Assembly: GCF_019977655.1 (NCBI RefSeq)
Contig: NZ_AP024849.1
Location: 289,001 to 353,000 of the forward strand
DNA: 64,000 bases
DNA from: Clostridium gelidum
GTDB taxonomy: Bacteria > Bacillota > Clostridia > Clostridiales > Clostridiaceae
Reading direction: 5' to 3'
A program made the position numbers and the translations under genes. This document shows positions 43,222 through 52,448 of the stretch, in pieces. How positions within the stretch are numbered: the first letter of the stretch is position 1; each line of letters starts with the position of its first letter. The notes beneath the pieces are model-generated. The model saw nothing but the letters and a program-made list of their open reading frames with translations. It had not been told where the DNA came from and did not search any database.

Positions 43222-45480
43222 ATGTTAGAAAATAATTTAAATGAGATTTTAAATAAAAGGTTTAATAAAACAATTAGCCAAGCTAGCAATGAAGAAATTT
43301 ATTTAGCTTTATTAGAATTAACAAAAGGAACAATTAATAAAAAAGGAACAAACAAGGGAAAGAAAAAGTTATACTACATCTCAGCTGAATTTTTAATTGG
43401 TAAGTTATTATCAAACAACTTAATTAACTTAGGTATTTATGAAGAAGTTAAGGCTGTATTAGCTAAAAACGAAAAAGAATTACTTGAAATTGAAGAGGTT
43501 GAATTAGAACCTTCTTTAGGAAATGGAGGACTTGGAAGATTAGCTGCATGTTTCTTAGATTCAATTGCAACTTTAGGATTAAATGGAGATGGAGTAGGAT
43601 TAAATTACCACTTTGGTTTATTTAAACAAGTTTTTGAAGATCATAAACAAAAGGCTACAAAGAATCCATGGATTACTAGTGAAAGCTGGTTAAATAAATC
43701 TGATATTAAATTTGAAGTACAATTTGGTGGATTTAATGTAAAATCAACTTTATATGATATAGATGTAACAGGATATGACGAAGCTTCAAACAAGCTTAGA
43801 TTATTTGATATTGATACTATAGATGAATCTTTAGTTGAAGAGGGTATAAATTTCAATAAATGTGATATCATGAAGAACTTAACATTATTCTTATATCCAG
43901 ATGACAGTGATGAAGCTGGGGAATTATTAAGAATATATCAACAATACTTTATGGTAAGTAATGCTGCCCAATTAATTCTACTTGAAGCTGAAGAAAATGG
44001 ATACGATCTTCATAAATTAAATGAACATGTAGTAGTTCAAATAAATGATACGCATCCATCAATGGTTATTCCTGAACTAATCAGATTACTTGGTGAAAAT
44101 GGGATTGGAATGGATGAAGCTATTGAAATTGTATCTAAGACCTGTGCTTACACTAACCACACAATACTAGCAGAAGCTTTAGAAAAATGGCCAATAGCAT
44201 ATCTACAAAAAGTTGTTCCTCAATTATTACCAATAATTAGAGAATTAGACAACAGAATTAAGAAGAACTTTAAATATGAGAACGTAGCTATTATAGATAA
44301 AGATAAGCGTGTACACATGGCTCATATGGATATTCACTATGGATTCAGTGTAAATGGAGTTGCGGCATTACATACTGAAATCTTAAAAGATGAAGAATTA
44401 AAGCCATTCTATGATATTTATCCAGATAAATTCAACAATAAGACAAATGGTATAACATTTAGAAGATGGTTATTACATTGTAATAATGAATTAGCTGATT
44501 ATATAACTAAACTTATTGGTGAAGATTTCAAGAAAGATGCTGATAAGTTAGAAGATTTAGCTAAGTATTTAGATGATAAAGCAGTATTAAATAAACTTGG
44601 AGAAATTAAGAAAAATAACAAGGTTATATTAAAGAACTACTTAAAGGAAACTCAAAATATAGAAGTTGATGAAAATTCTATATTTGATATCCAAATTAAG
44701 AGACTTCATGAATATAAGAGACAACAAATGAATGTTCTTTATATCATTAATAAATATTTAGAAATTAAGAAGGGTAAAAAGCCAACTACTCCAATCACTA
44801 TGATATTTGGAGCTAAGGCTGCACCTGCTTATATAATTGCACAAGATATTATACACACCATTCTTTGTTTACAAGAAATAATTAATAATGATCAAGAAGT
44901 TAATAAGTACTTAAAGGTTGTTATGGTTGAAAACTATAATGTAACTAAGGCTTCTAAATTAATACCAGCTTGTGACGTATCAGAACAAATTTCTCTTGCA
45001 TCTAAGGAGGCCAGTGGTACTGGTAACATGAAGTTCATGTTAAATGGGGCATTAACACTTGGAACAGATGATGGAGCTAATGTTGAAATTCATGAATTAG
45101 TTGGAGATGATAACATATATATCTTTGGGGAATCAAGTGAAGCTGTAATTGAACATTATAAGAAGGCGGATTACGTTTCTAAGGATTTCTATGAGAAACC
45201 TGCAATTAAAGAATTAGTAGATTTTATTATAGGTAATGAAATGATGGAAATTGGAGATAAAGAAAATCTTACAAGACTTCATGAAGAATTAGTAAACAAA
45301 GATTGGTTTATGACTTTACTTGATATTGAAGATTACATTAAAACTAAGGATATAGCATTTAAGGACTATGAAGATAGAGAAACTTGGAACAAGAAAGTGT
45401 TAGTAAACATCAGCAAGGCTGGATTCTTCTCTTCAGATCGTACAATTGCTCAATATAATAAGGATATCTGGAAACTTTAA
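43222..45480 (+). CDS. glgP: glycogen/alpha-glucan phosphorylase
   Basis: This 752-aa GT35 phosphorylase releases glucose-1-phosphate from glycogen. It shows KLYYISAEFLIGKLLSNNLI, LEPSLGNGGLGRLAACFLDS, HYGFSVNGVAALHTEILK, NGITFRRWL, FDIQIKRLHEYKRQQMNVLY and the PLP-lysine region SGTGNMKFMLNGALTLGTDD (Lys near 603). It is somewhat shorter than the roughly 800-aa classical enzymes, mainly at the N-terminus, as in other clostridial GlgP. No other glycogen genes are adjacent. AAAGGTGGG precedes ATG 43222. Confidence 0.97.
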   Translation: MLENNLNEILNKRFNKTISQASNEEIYLALLELTKGTINKKGTNKGKKKLYYISAEFLIGKLLSNNLINLGIYEEVKAVLAKNEKELLEIEEVELEPSLGNGGLGRLAACFLDSIATLGLNGDGVGLNYHFGLFKQVFEDHKQKATKNPWITSESWLNKSDIKFEVQFGGFNVKSTLYDIDVTGYDEASNKLRLFDIDTIDESLVEEGINFNKCDIMKNLTLFLYPDDSDEAGELLRIYQQYFMVSNAAQLILLEAEENGYDLHKLNEHVVVQINDTHPSMVIPELIRLLGENGIGMDEAIEIVSKTCAYTNHTILAEALEKWPIAYLQKVVPQLLPIIRELDNRIKKNFKYENVAIIDKDKRVHMAHMDIHYGFSVNGVAALHTEILKDEELKPFYDIYPDKFNNKTNGITFRRWLLHCNNELADYITKLIGEDFKKDADKLEDLAKYLDDKAVLNKLGEIKKNNKVILKNYLKETQNIEVDENSIFDIQIKRLHEYKRQQMNVLYIINKYLEIKKGKKPTTPITMIFGAKAAPAYIIAQDIIHTILCLQEIINNDQEVNKYLKVVMVENYNVTKASKLIPACDVSEQISLASKEASGTGNMKFMLNGALTLGTDDGANVEIHELVGDDNIYIFGESSEAVIEHYKKADYVSKDFYEKPAIKELVDFIIGNEMMEIGDKENLTRLHEELVNKDWFMTLLDIEDYIKTKDIAFKDYEDRETWNKKVLVNISKAGFFSSDRTIAQYNKDIWKL

Positions 45481-45528
45481 TTTAAAAACAAGATTATGTT
45501 AAAGAATAATGTTAATAATATATAAATT

Positions 45529-45557
45529 AAAAGGGAAGTCAATTTGACTTCCCTTTT
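45529..45557. terminator. bidirectional terminator between glgP and araC-type gene
   Basis: A perfect 14-bp stem AAAAGGGAAGTCAA/TTGACTTCCCTTTT with a one-base loop. A- and T-rich arms allow use by the convergent genes on both sides. Confidence 0.88.
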
Positions 45558-45571
45558 AAGTTAACATTGTT

Positions 45572-46264
45572 TTATCCAAAATTTTTGTTTCTATATTCAG
45601 AAGGAGAGACTCCAGTAAAGGATTTGAAGACTTTATGGAAATGACTTTGATCATGAAAGCCTAGAGTTAAGGCTATTTCTAAAATGCTACTATTTGTAGT
45701 TACAAGTAGTACTTTACCTCGATCTATTCTAATTTTTTTTGCATATTTCATAATAGTTATTCCCATATGCTTCTTAAAACAATCAGAGATATAACCTTCA
45801 GATAAATTTACTTCACTAGCTAATTTCTTTAAAGATATTTGACTTTCTATATTAAGATGCAAGTGCTTGAGAATTCTATTTATAACAAAATTATCTTTTA
45901 CTTCAACATCATTAATAAGTAAATTTATATAAGTATCTATCATTTTTATTTCAAGCTCTTGAAGCTCCTTCAGGGTATTAAGCGATTGGATTAAAGTATA
46001 AAATTTATTGTATACAGGGTGAAGGTATTTTGTTAAGATTCCATTTCCAACTATCTCTCGAGTATACATGGCATTCCAAATAATCAAATTGTTTTTTTTA
46101 TCTTGAATTGATATGTTTTCGGATATTTCTTCTAAATGTTTTTCTTTGATTATTTCTATTATTTGTGGCTTTGCTCTGAGTTCAATAAGAAAAGAGATAT
46201 CATTACTGAAAAGATTAGAATCCGATTTAAAGGGATGATAATTTTCTGTGAATGAATTATCCAA
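45572..46264 (-). CDS. AraC-family transcriptional regulator
   Basis: This regulator of about 230 aa has an uncharacterised N-terminal half and a C-terminal pair of HTH motifs (SQISLKKLASEVNLSEGYIS, DCFKKHMGITIMKYAKKIRI, ILEIALTLGFHDQSHFHKVF, KSFTGVSPSEYR). The last two are the AraC signature. The start is placed at TTG 46264 because AAGGAGGA lies 6 bases upstream; an ATG at 46300 without a site would add 12 residues. The target is unknown; the glgP gene is convergent. Confidence 0.9.
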   Translation of the reverse strand: MDNSFTENYHPFKSDSNLFSNDISFLIELRAKPQIIEIIKEKHLEEISENISIQDKKNNLIIWNAMYTREIVGNGILTKYLHPVYNKFYTLIQSLNTLKELQELEIKMIDTYINLLINDVEVKDNFVINRILKHLHLNIESQISLKKLASEVNLSEGYISDCFKKHMGITIMKYAKKIRIDRGKVLLVTTNSSILEIALTLGFHDQSHFHKVFKSFTGVSPSEYRNKNFG

Positions 46265-46461
46265 AATACATCCTCCTTGTCTGATGCAAATATACATCAC
46301 ATCATTGACTCAATATTTTTTTATATTTTTAAAACAAACTAATTTGTTAAAATCACAGTGTATATATACATATTATATTAGATATGTACAAGCAAAATCA
46401 AATATATTTCAAGAAAAATAATAGTTTAGTTTCTCGATAATGTTTAATAAATTCTACATTA

Positions 46462-46524
46462 AATGAATTAGAAAATATGTCTGCAAAATTAAATTTTTTA
46501 GTGAATCAATTTGAAATTTTTTGA
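46462..46524 (+). pseudogene. second decayed chemoreceptor 3' end
   Basis: NELENMSAKLNFLVNQFEIF and a TGA stop resemble an MCP C-terminus and the fragment at 42970-43044. The frame has no chemoreceptor sequence upstream. The remaining 46301-46637 spacer has no other gene; the rubrerythrin promoter should lie between 46525 and 46620. Confidence 0.55.
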
Positions 46525-46637
46525 TTTTGAAATATAAATTAATTTAAGGTGAAATGAGGAATAACATAGATAAATAACCAATATAGTATTATAATTAAAA
46601 TAGAAATAAACATAAATAAATTTTGGGAGGTAAGAAT

Positions 46638-47225
46638 ATGAAAAGTTTAAAGGGAAGTAAGACAGCAGAAAATTTAATGAAATCATTCGCAGGTGAGTGC
46701 CAAGCTAGAACTAGGTATACATATTATTCTAGTATTGCTAAAAAGGAAGGTTTTGTACAAATTGCAAATATATTTTTAGAAACAGCAGAGCAAGAAAAAG
46801 AACATGCTAAAAGGTTTTACAAGTTTCTTAAAGAAGATTTTGTTGATGAAGCAATAGAAATACAAGCATCTTTTCCAGTTTCATTTCATAAAGAGACATT
46901 AAAAAATTTACTTGCAGCAGCTGCAGGTGAAAATGAAGAATGGACAGAACTTTACCCAAGCTTTGCAAAGGTTGCAGAAGAAGAAGGGTATCCAGAAGTT
47001 GCAATAGCTTATAGAAGAATAACTGAAGTAGAGGAACGTCATGAGATAAGATACAATAAACTTGCTAAGAACATTGAAGAGGGAAAAGTATTTAAAAAAG
47101 ACGAAATAGCTCTTTGGAAATGTGGTAATTGTGGATATATATTCGAAGGTAAAGAGGCACCAGTTGTTTGCCCAGCTTGCATACACCCACAAGCATATTT
47201 TGAAGTGTTTGTAGAAAATTATTAA
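46638..47225 (+). CDS. rbr: rubrerythrin
   Basis: This 195-aa protein has a ferritin-like di-iron domain (GSKTAENLMKSFAGECQART, ETAEQEKEHAKRFYKFL, AYRRITEVEERHEIRY) followed by a rubredoxin-type Fe(SCys)4 domain (CGNCGYIFEGKEAPVVCPAC). It reduces hydrogen peroxide to water in anaerobes using rubredoxin or NADH-linked donors. GGGAGG gives ATG 46638. Single gene with its own terminator. Confidence 0.96.
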   Translation: MKSLKGSKTAENLMKSFAGECQARTRYTYYSSIAKKEGFVQIANIFLETAEQEKEHAKRFYKFLKEDFVDEAIEIQASFPVSFHKETLKNLLAAAAGENEEWTELYPSFAKVAEEEGYPEVAIAYRRITEVEERHEIRYNKLAKNIEEGKVFKKDEIALWKCGNCGYIFEGKEAPVVCPACIHPQAYFEVFVENY

Positions 47226-47292
47226 TTAATAAAAATAAAAGATTATATAATATTATAAATGAGAAAAAAGAAATTTATAATAATCAAAAGTG

Positions 47293-47355
47293 CACCTCAT
47301 TAAGTAGATTCAGTTATAATAACTGTTGAAAAATTTACTTAGTGAGGTGTTTTTT
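47293..47355 (+). terminator. rubrerythrin terminator
   Basis: CACCTCATTAAGTAGA (47293-47308) pairs with TTTACTTAGTGAGGTG (47334-47349), followed by T6. Confidence 0.85.
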
Positions 47356-47415
47356 ATAGTGATAAACAATTATTAAAATAGTAACAGATTATCATAAAAG
47401 TATAATTTAATATAG

Positions 47416-48990
47416 TTAACCTAATTTAGCAGTTAAAATCCAAACAAATTTATTCATTTGTTGGTAGCTTACAGTGAACCCTTCAGATTCAAATATTTCA
47501 GTTAAGATTTCATGGGTTGTGTAAAATTCTGTTTCAAGATCATGTGCTAAAGCAACAAAATTCTTATTATATGCATCTTTTATTATTGCTTCTTTAGTTT
47601 CAATAGAATCATACATAGTATCTGTGATAATTATAGTTCCATTATTTCTTAGTTTGCTTTTTAATATCTTAATAGAGTCTTTTTTCTCAGAATCTGTAAG
47701 ATGGTGAAATGCATAACTATTGATAATAGCATCTACACTATTATCATCAATAGACAATGATAAAAATGTCCCAGATAAAAATGATATAGAAGGGTATTTT
47801 TTTGTAGCTATATCACGCATTTTAGAATTTGGTTCAATACCTATAGTATTATAGCCAGCTTTGGCTGCAACCGTAGTTAAGTTTCCAGTTCCAGCACCAA
47901 TATCAAGTACAGTGGCACCTTGATATTTCGCAATATGCTTAACAGTTTCATTCAATATTTCAGTATAATTTTTAAATACTTCTTCATATTGGCCATCTTT
48001 CATATAAACAGTTTCATCATATTTATCTGCCCAATCATCAAACAGAGAATTAAAGCGGAAATCTGATAGATTCATAGAAAAATCATATAAATTTTGGCTG
48101 AAATATCTGTCACTACGGTCTGGAAGTATAACAACAATGTTAGTTTTTTCCTTTGCTTTATATGCTTGCTTTATAGCGCCCGCAACAGCAGCACCAGATG
48201 ATGAACCAGCTAAAACACCTTCTTTTTTAGAGAGAAGACGTACAAAATACATAGATTCATCATCGGGTATTTTTTCGACTTCATCAATATAACTTCTATC
48301 AAAAATACTAGGAATAAAGTGATTTCCGATGCCTTCTACCTTATAAGTACCTTCTTCACCACCACCTAATATGGAACCGATTGGGTCACTTAATACAATT
48401 TTTATATTAGGATTTTGCTCTTTAAGGTATGAAGCAATACCAATAATTGTTCCACCGGAACCAGCGCCAGCAACTAAAACATCAACTTTACCATCTAATG
48501 CATCATAAATTTCTTTACCAGTTTTTCTATGTGCAGCTACATTAGCAGGATTATCAAACTGTTTTGCCATAAAGCAGTTTGGAATTTGTTTTACTAATTC
48601 ATTTGCCTTTGCTACTGCACCTTCAATTCCTTCATCGGAAGGAGTCACAATAAGTTCTGCTCCAAGTGCTTTCATTAAAATTTGCTTTTCAACAGAAAAC
48701 TTTTCAGGTATTACAATTATTAAATGGTATCCTTTTTCAAAAGCAGCCATAGCAAGTCCTATTCCTGTGTTTCCAGCAGTTGCTTCTATAATTGTATAAC
48801 CAGGTTTTAAAAGGCCTTGTTTTTCAGCAGTTTCTACAATTTCCATACCTATACGATCTTTTATACTTCCGCCAGGATTTAAATATTCTAATTTAGCAAA
48901 GATATTTACATCCTTATTTGGCGAAATGTGATTAAGTTTAAGCAAGGGTGTATTTCCAATTATATCTCTAATATCATTTATATAATGCAT
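47416..48990 (-). CDS. fused cysteine synthase/cystathionine beta-synthase-type enzyme and YrrT-like methyltransferase
   Basis: This 524-aa protein has two domains. Residues about 1-305 form a CysK/CBS-type PLP enzyme (NTPLLKLNHI, PLP Lys near 44 in GGSIKDRIGMEIVETA, EATAGNTGIGLAMAAF, GAGSGGTIIGIASYL, GSSSGAAVAGA). Residues about 315-524 form an AdoMet methyltransferase (FDDWADKYDETVYM, VLDIGAGTGNLTTVAAKAG near 361, SYAFHHLTDSEKKDSIKI, FVWILTAK) resembling B. subtilis YrrT. There yrrT, mccA and mccB are separate neighbours in reverse transsulfuration. Here yrrT and mccA equivalents are one polypeptide, and mccB is upstream. The frame is continuous across the join. Confidence 0.9.
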   Translation of the reverse strand: MHYINDIRDIIGNTPLLKLNHISPNKDVNIFAKLEYLNPGGSIKDRIGMEIVETAEKQGLLKPGYTIIEATAGNTGIGLAMAAFEKGYHLIIVIPEKFSVEKQILMKALGAELIVTPSDEGIEGAVAKANELVKQIPNCFMAKQFDNPANVAAHRKTGKEIYDALDGKVDVLVAGAGSGGTIIGIASYLKEQNPNIKIVLSDPIGSILGGGEEGTYKVEGIGNHFIPSIFDRSYIDEVEKIPDDESMYFVRLLSKKEGVLAGSSSGAAVAGAIKQAYKAKEKTNIVVILPDRSDRYFSQNLYDFSMNLSDFRFNSLFDDWADKYDETVYMKDGQYEEVFKNYTEILNETVKHIAKYQGATVLDIGAGTGNLTTVAAKAGYNTIGIEPNSKMRDIATKKYPSISFLSGTFLSLSIDDNSVDAIINSYAFHHLTDSEKKDSIKILKSKLRNNGTIIITDTMYDSIETKEAIIKDAYNKNFVALAHDLETEFYTTHEILTEIFESEGFTVSYQQMNKFVWILTAKLG

Positions 48991-49003
48991 TCAAAAATCC
49001 TCC

Positions 49004-50092
49004 TTATTTATAAAGTGCTTGTTTGAAATCTTCAATTAAATCATCTGGATCTTCGATTCCTACAGAAAAGCGAACAAGACTATCTTTTATGCCAAGTCTT
49101 TCTCTTTGATCTACTGGAATAGAAGCATGTGTCATGACAGCAGGAAGGCAAAACAGACTTTCAACACCACCTAAACTTTCTGCAAGAGCTATCATTTTAA
49201 CATTATTAACAAGTTTATGTGCTAGCTCAGTTGTTTCAAATTCAAAAGAAATCATGGCTCCAATGTTTGGATAGTATATTTTCTTAATTTGAGGTATAGA
49301 AGACAAGAACTCAACTATTTTCTTAGCGTTACTTTGTGAGCGGTCAATTCTAATAGCAAGAGTTTTAATGCCTCTGATTAATAAGAAACTATCTTGTGGT
49401 CCTAGTACTGCGCCTACTGAATTTTGTAAGAAACCAATACGTTCACTTAATTCTGGAGTAGAAGTTACAACTAGTCCAGCCACAACATCACTATGTCCAC
49501 CAAGATACTTTGTTGCACTATGCACTACGATATCAATACCTTGCTCAATAGGGCGTTGTAAATAAGGTGTTAAAAATGTATTATCAACAACTGATACAAT
49601 ATTATGAGTTTTAGCAATTTTTGAAATAGCACTTAAATCACTTAATTTCATTAATGGATTAGTAGGAGTTTCAATAAAAATCGCTTTAGTATTTGAGGTT
49701 ATAGCCTCTTCGATTTCATCTAAATTAGAAGTATTCACTAAAGAATAGGTAATGCCAAGGTTAGTAAATACCTTATCTATTAAACGAAAAGTTCCACCAT
49801 AAACATTATCTGATAATAAAAGATGATCACCAGATTTAAATAGCATAATAACTGTAGATAAAGCAGCTAGACCTGATGCAAAAGCAAAACCAGAATGTCC
49901 ACCTTCAAGATCAGAAATTAATTTTTCTAGAGCCTCGCGAGTTGGGTTGCCAGTTCGAGCATATTCATAACCTTTGTGATGCCCTACACTTTCTTGTCTA
50001 AAAGTTGATGTTTGATATATTGGAATATTAACAGCTCCAGTAGAAGCATCTTCACTAATTCCGCCATGTATTACTTTAGAATAAAAATTCAT
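49004..50092 (-). CDS. PLP-dependent cystathionine gamma-lyase-like enzyme (MccB type)
   Basis: This 362-aa transsulfuration-family enzyme has EYARTGNPTREALEKLIS, FASGLAALSTVIML, ETPTNPLMKLSD, VDNTF, PLP lysine in HSATKYLGGHSDVVAG (near 193) and VRFSVGIEDPDDLIEDF. It is 15-20 residues shorter than its paralogues because of a deletion after KKIYYPN. It is the first gene of a minus-strand pair, 13 bases from the fused enzyme, so the likely role is splitting cystathionine to cysteine after the CBS-type step. GGGGAAAT precedes the ATG. No S-box or T-box was seen upstream. Confidence 0.9.
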   Translation of the reverse strand: MNFYSKVIHGGISEDASTGAVNIPIYQTSTFRQESVGHHKGYEYARTGNPTREALEKLISDLEGGHSGFAFASGLAALSTVIMLFKSGDHLLLSDNVYGGTFRLIDKVFTNLGITYSLVNTSNLDEIEEAITSNTKAIFIETPTNPLMKLSDLSAISKIAKTHNIVSVVDNTFLTPYLQRPIEQGIDIVVHSATKYLGGHSDVVAGLVVTSTPELSERIGFLQNSVGAVLGPQDSFLLIRGIKTLAIRIDRSQSNAKKIVEFLSSIPQIKKIYYPNIGAMISFEFETTELAHKLVNNVKMIALAESLGGVESLFCLPAVMTHASIPVDQRERLGIKDSLVRFSVGIEDPDDLIEDFKQALYK

Positions 50093-50249
50093 AATTATTT
50101 CCCCTTTATATAAAATATTTTTAATTCATAGTTATCATATGGATGTTATAGGTTATTTGTGAGTATTGTACATCAAATTTAAATATTTGTAAACACATTA
50201 GCCTATTATTGGATAACATTTTTACAATTATAAAAATTAGGAAAAACGT

Positions 50250-50348
50250 ATTGTAGAAATTGTAGAATCAAAATCTTTTAAAAATGTTGTTTTAGACGAT
50301 AAAAATATATTTAAAGATTTCGATTTCCCAGATTGGTTTAAAAAATAA
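50250..50348 (+). pseudogene. unidentified 3' gene fragment
   Basis: An open frame reading EKRIVEIVESKSFKNVVLDD then KNIFKDFDFPDWFKK ends at TAA 50346-50348, with stops just upstream. It looks like the C-terminus of a lost gene. I do not recognise the family. The remaining 50093-50422 spacer carries no other gene and should include the minus-strand promoter of the lyase pair. Confidence 0.35.
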
Positions 50349-50422
50349 GACATATGAAATGAAATAACAAGTAAAACATACTGACTTAGTATTTTTATGA
50401 ATATGTCGAAAGGGGTGGGAAA

Positions 50423-50947
50423 ATGATCGAATTTGCATTAAGCATTCAAGGACAAGCTAAAGAAAATAGAAAAGAGAGAGTTAAAGAACTCTTAGGATTA
50501 GTTGGTGTAGAGGATAAAGAAAATGTATATCCAGCTGAGTTAAGTGGTGGACAAAAGCAAAGGGTAGGTATAGTAAGAGTATTAGCTACTAATCCTAAGA
50601 TTCTCCTATGTGATGAAGCAACTTCTGCACTAGATGTGCACACAACAAAAGAAATTGTGGATATTCTGCGAAATATTAATGATAAGTTGGGGATAACTAT
50701 TGTATTCATTACTCATCAATTAGAAGTTGCAAAGCAACTGTTCCATAGAATTGCAGTAATAAATGATGGAATTAGTATAGAAGAAAATACAGCTTATAAT
50801 ATTTTTGCAAATCCTAAACATGAATTGACTAAAAAACTTGTAAAGAATGAAATGAAAATTCCGGAACCTGTTTTAAATAGGGTAAAAGGTCATAAGATCC
50901 ATACCATTTATCATTTTATTAGTATTGCTAGTACCTGTAACAAATAA
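50423..50947 (+). pseudogene. metN: truncated methionine ABC transporter ATPase (metN remnant)
   Basis: The frame begins at the middle of an ABC ATPase: KELLGLVGVEDKENVYPAEL, signature LSGGQKQRVGIVRVL, Walker B ILLCDEATSALD and VFITHQLEVAKQL, then a MetN-like AYNIFANPKHELTKKLV. Walker A and about 90 N-terminal residues are missing, and the C-terminal NIL domain is replaced by out-of-frame metI sequence after about 50890. A GGGGTGGG site precedes ATG 50423, so a peptide might be made, but it cannot bind ATP normally. Confidence 0.8.
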
Positions 50948-51359
50948 ATCAGTAGGTTCTACTACTGGACCAGTTGCTGCATCCGTACCACTTACAGTAG
51001 CTTCAATAGCATTCTTTGCAAGATTAATGGAGGGCGCCTTAGCTGAAATAGATCAAGGTGTTCTAGAAGTATCAGTAGCAATGGGTGCAAATTTAATAGA
51101 AATCATATTTAATGTACTTTTAGTAGAGGCATTACCAGGAATGATTAGAGGAATAACAGTAACTTTAATTAGTATAATAGGATTCTCTGTTATGGCTGGA
51201 ACTGTTGGAGGAGGCGGTATAGGAGATCTAGCAATTAGATTTGGTTATTATCGTTATGAGACAGATGTTATGTTTATTACAGTAGCACTATTGATAATTG
51301 TAGTTCAAATAATTCAAGGTTTTCGTGAAAAACTAGCAGTGGCTCTTACAAAAAAATAA
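50894..51359 (+). pseudogene. metI: truncated methionine ABC transporter permease (metI remnant)
   Basis: In the frame from 50894, IRSIPFIILLVLLVPVTNKS is MetI sequence lacking the first 60 or so residues. It continues through VPLTVASIAFFARLMEGALA, the EAA-like loop VSVAMGANLIEIIFNVLLVE, GTVGGGGIGDLAIRFGYYRY and a natural C-terminus KLAVALTKK. A single deletion removed the end of metN and the start of metI. The metQ gene is absent. This fits loss of a methionine importer next to sulfur amino acid genes. Confidence 0.8.
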
Positions 51360-51613
51360 TTTTAATAGGTGTAATGAAGTGTTATGGATAATTTGTTTTA
51401 TGTAAATTTATTCGTAGCACTTTAATTTTAGTGAAATAATATTTCACAAAATGTCTTGTATTTGTATAAAGTTATTGGTATTTGCATAAAAGTAGAGATA
51501 TTTAAATAAAAATATTGATACTTTTATAAAATAATAGTAAAGTTAGCTTAAATTCAATTAAGCATTGCACTAAATAAATGTTGAGTGTGATGAATATACG
51601 TGAAATTTAAATT

Positions 51614-52054
51614 ATGACAGATGGTGAGCAAATGATTAAAGTAAAATTAGAAAAAAACAAAAATGAGAAAATAATATTTAAATTGAAAATTAAAGATATT
51701 GATAAGGAAAATGTTTTGTTTAAGAGAGCAATCATGGAATCAAAAATCATTAAAGGAAAATCAACGTATGATTATGAAGTACCTTTAAGGTTTTTTATTC
51801 CCATATTCAATAACATAGATAAGGAAAATCTAAAGTTAGATAAGAAAAGTATATTATCTTATTTGGAGTTTTCAGATTGTTATGATGAAAATTATTATAC
51901 AAATGTTGAGGCTACAGCCAAGTATATGAAAAAGTGGAGAGAAGAAGGATGCCCTGATATTTATAAAATTACTATAGACCAAGATAGTTATAATGTAAAA
52001 AAAGAAGTGGCATTTAGAAGACTTATAGTAGGAGCTATGAATTTAAAGCTATAA
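51614..52054 (+). CDS. hypothetical protein, 146 aa
   Basis: I do not recognise this protein. It is charged and soluble, with no signal peptide or membrane helix. A beta-rich first half (KVKLEKNKNEKIIFKLKIKD) is followed by YDYEVPLRFFIPIFNNID, then ATAKYMKKWREEGCPDIYKI. The ATG at 51614 has no strong site. ATG 51632 has GGTGAG close upstream and may be the true start. Codon use is host-like. The 254-base spacer before it is very A+T-rich with loose ATTTNNATAAA iterations (about 51460-51530). Confidence 0.65.
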   Translation: MTDGEQMIKVKLEKNKNEKIIFKLKIKDIDKENVLFKRAIMESKIIKGKSTYDYEVPLRFFIPIFNNIDKENLKLDKKSILSYLEFSDCYDENYYTNVEATAKYMKKWREEGCPDIYKITIDQDSYNVKKEVAFRRLIVGAMNLKL

Positions 52055-52132
52055 TATAGTTTTAAAAAATGATATACATACTAGTAATAAGTTAATCAAT
52101 GGATTTCTTAGTCTTCTAAATAATTTATGTTA

Positions 52133-52182
52133 AAATAGAAACTTGTCTTATTAAAATCATATAAGATAAGTTTCTATTTTTA
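52133..52182 (+). terminator. long hairpin terminator
   Basis: A 19-bp stem with one mismatch (52133-52151 with 52161-52179) and a 9-base loop, then TT. Confidence 0.75.
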
Positions 52183-52210
52183 ATGAAGCATCAAAAAAGG
52201 GATATTAAAA

Positions 52211-52363
52211 ATGATTAACAGTTTAGTATTAAATGGAGCAGAAAGGATAGTACTTGGATGTACAGAAATACCATTGTTAATGAAGCAGGAATATGTAGAT
52301 ATACCAATTTTTGATACAACAACAATACATTCTATTTCTGCTGTTGAATTTGCTTTAAATTAA
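52211..52363 (+). pseudogene. 3' fragment of an aspartate/glutamate racemase gene
   Basis: A 50-codon frame reads INSLVLNGAERIVLGCTEIP, LLMKQEYVDIPIFDTTTIHS, ISAVEFALN. This is the C-terminal part of Asp/Glu racemases, including the second catalytic Cys in GCTEIP. The first roughly 180 residues with the other catalytic Cys are gone. It starts at an ATG with a weak AAAAAGGGA upstream, so a short product is possible but would be inactive. Confidence 0.75.
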
Positions 52364-52448
52364 TCTTATTGCTTATTTTGAATTGAAAATTGGTAATGGG
52401 GATATTATTTTTATATAGATAATAATCTAAATAAAGGGAGGAATTGCA

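Noticed and set aside
45572..46300. AraC-type regulator starting at ATG 46300
   Set aside because: AAGGAGGA lies 6 bases before TTG 46264, and nothing similar precedes 46300.
50093..50250. SAM or T-box riboswitch upstream of the MccB-like gene
   Set aside because: No S-box core (GGGACTGGCCC, GAAACCCGGCAACC) or T-box sequence is present on the minus strand.
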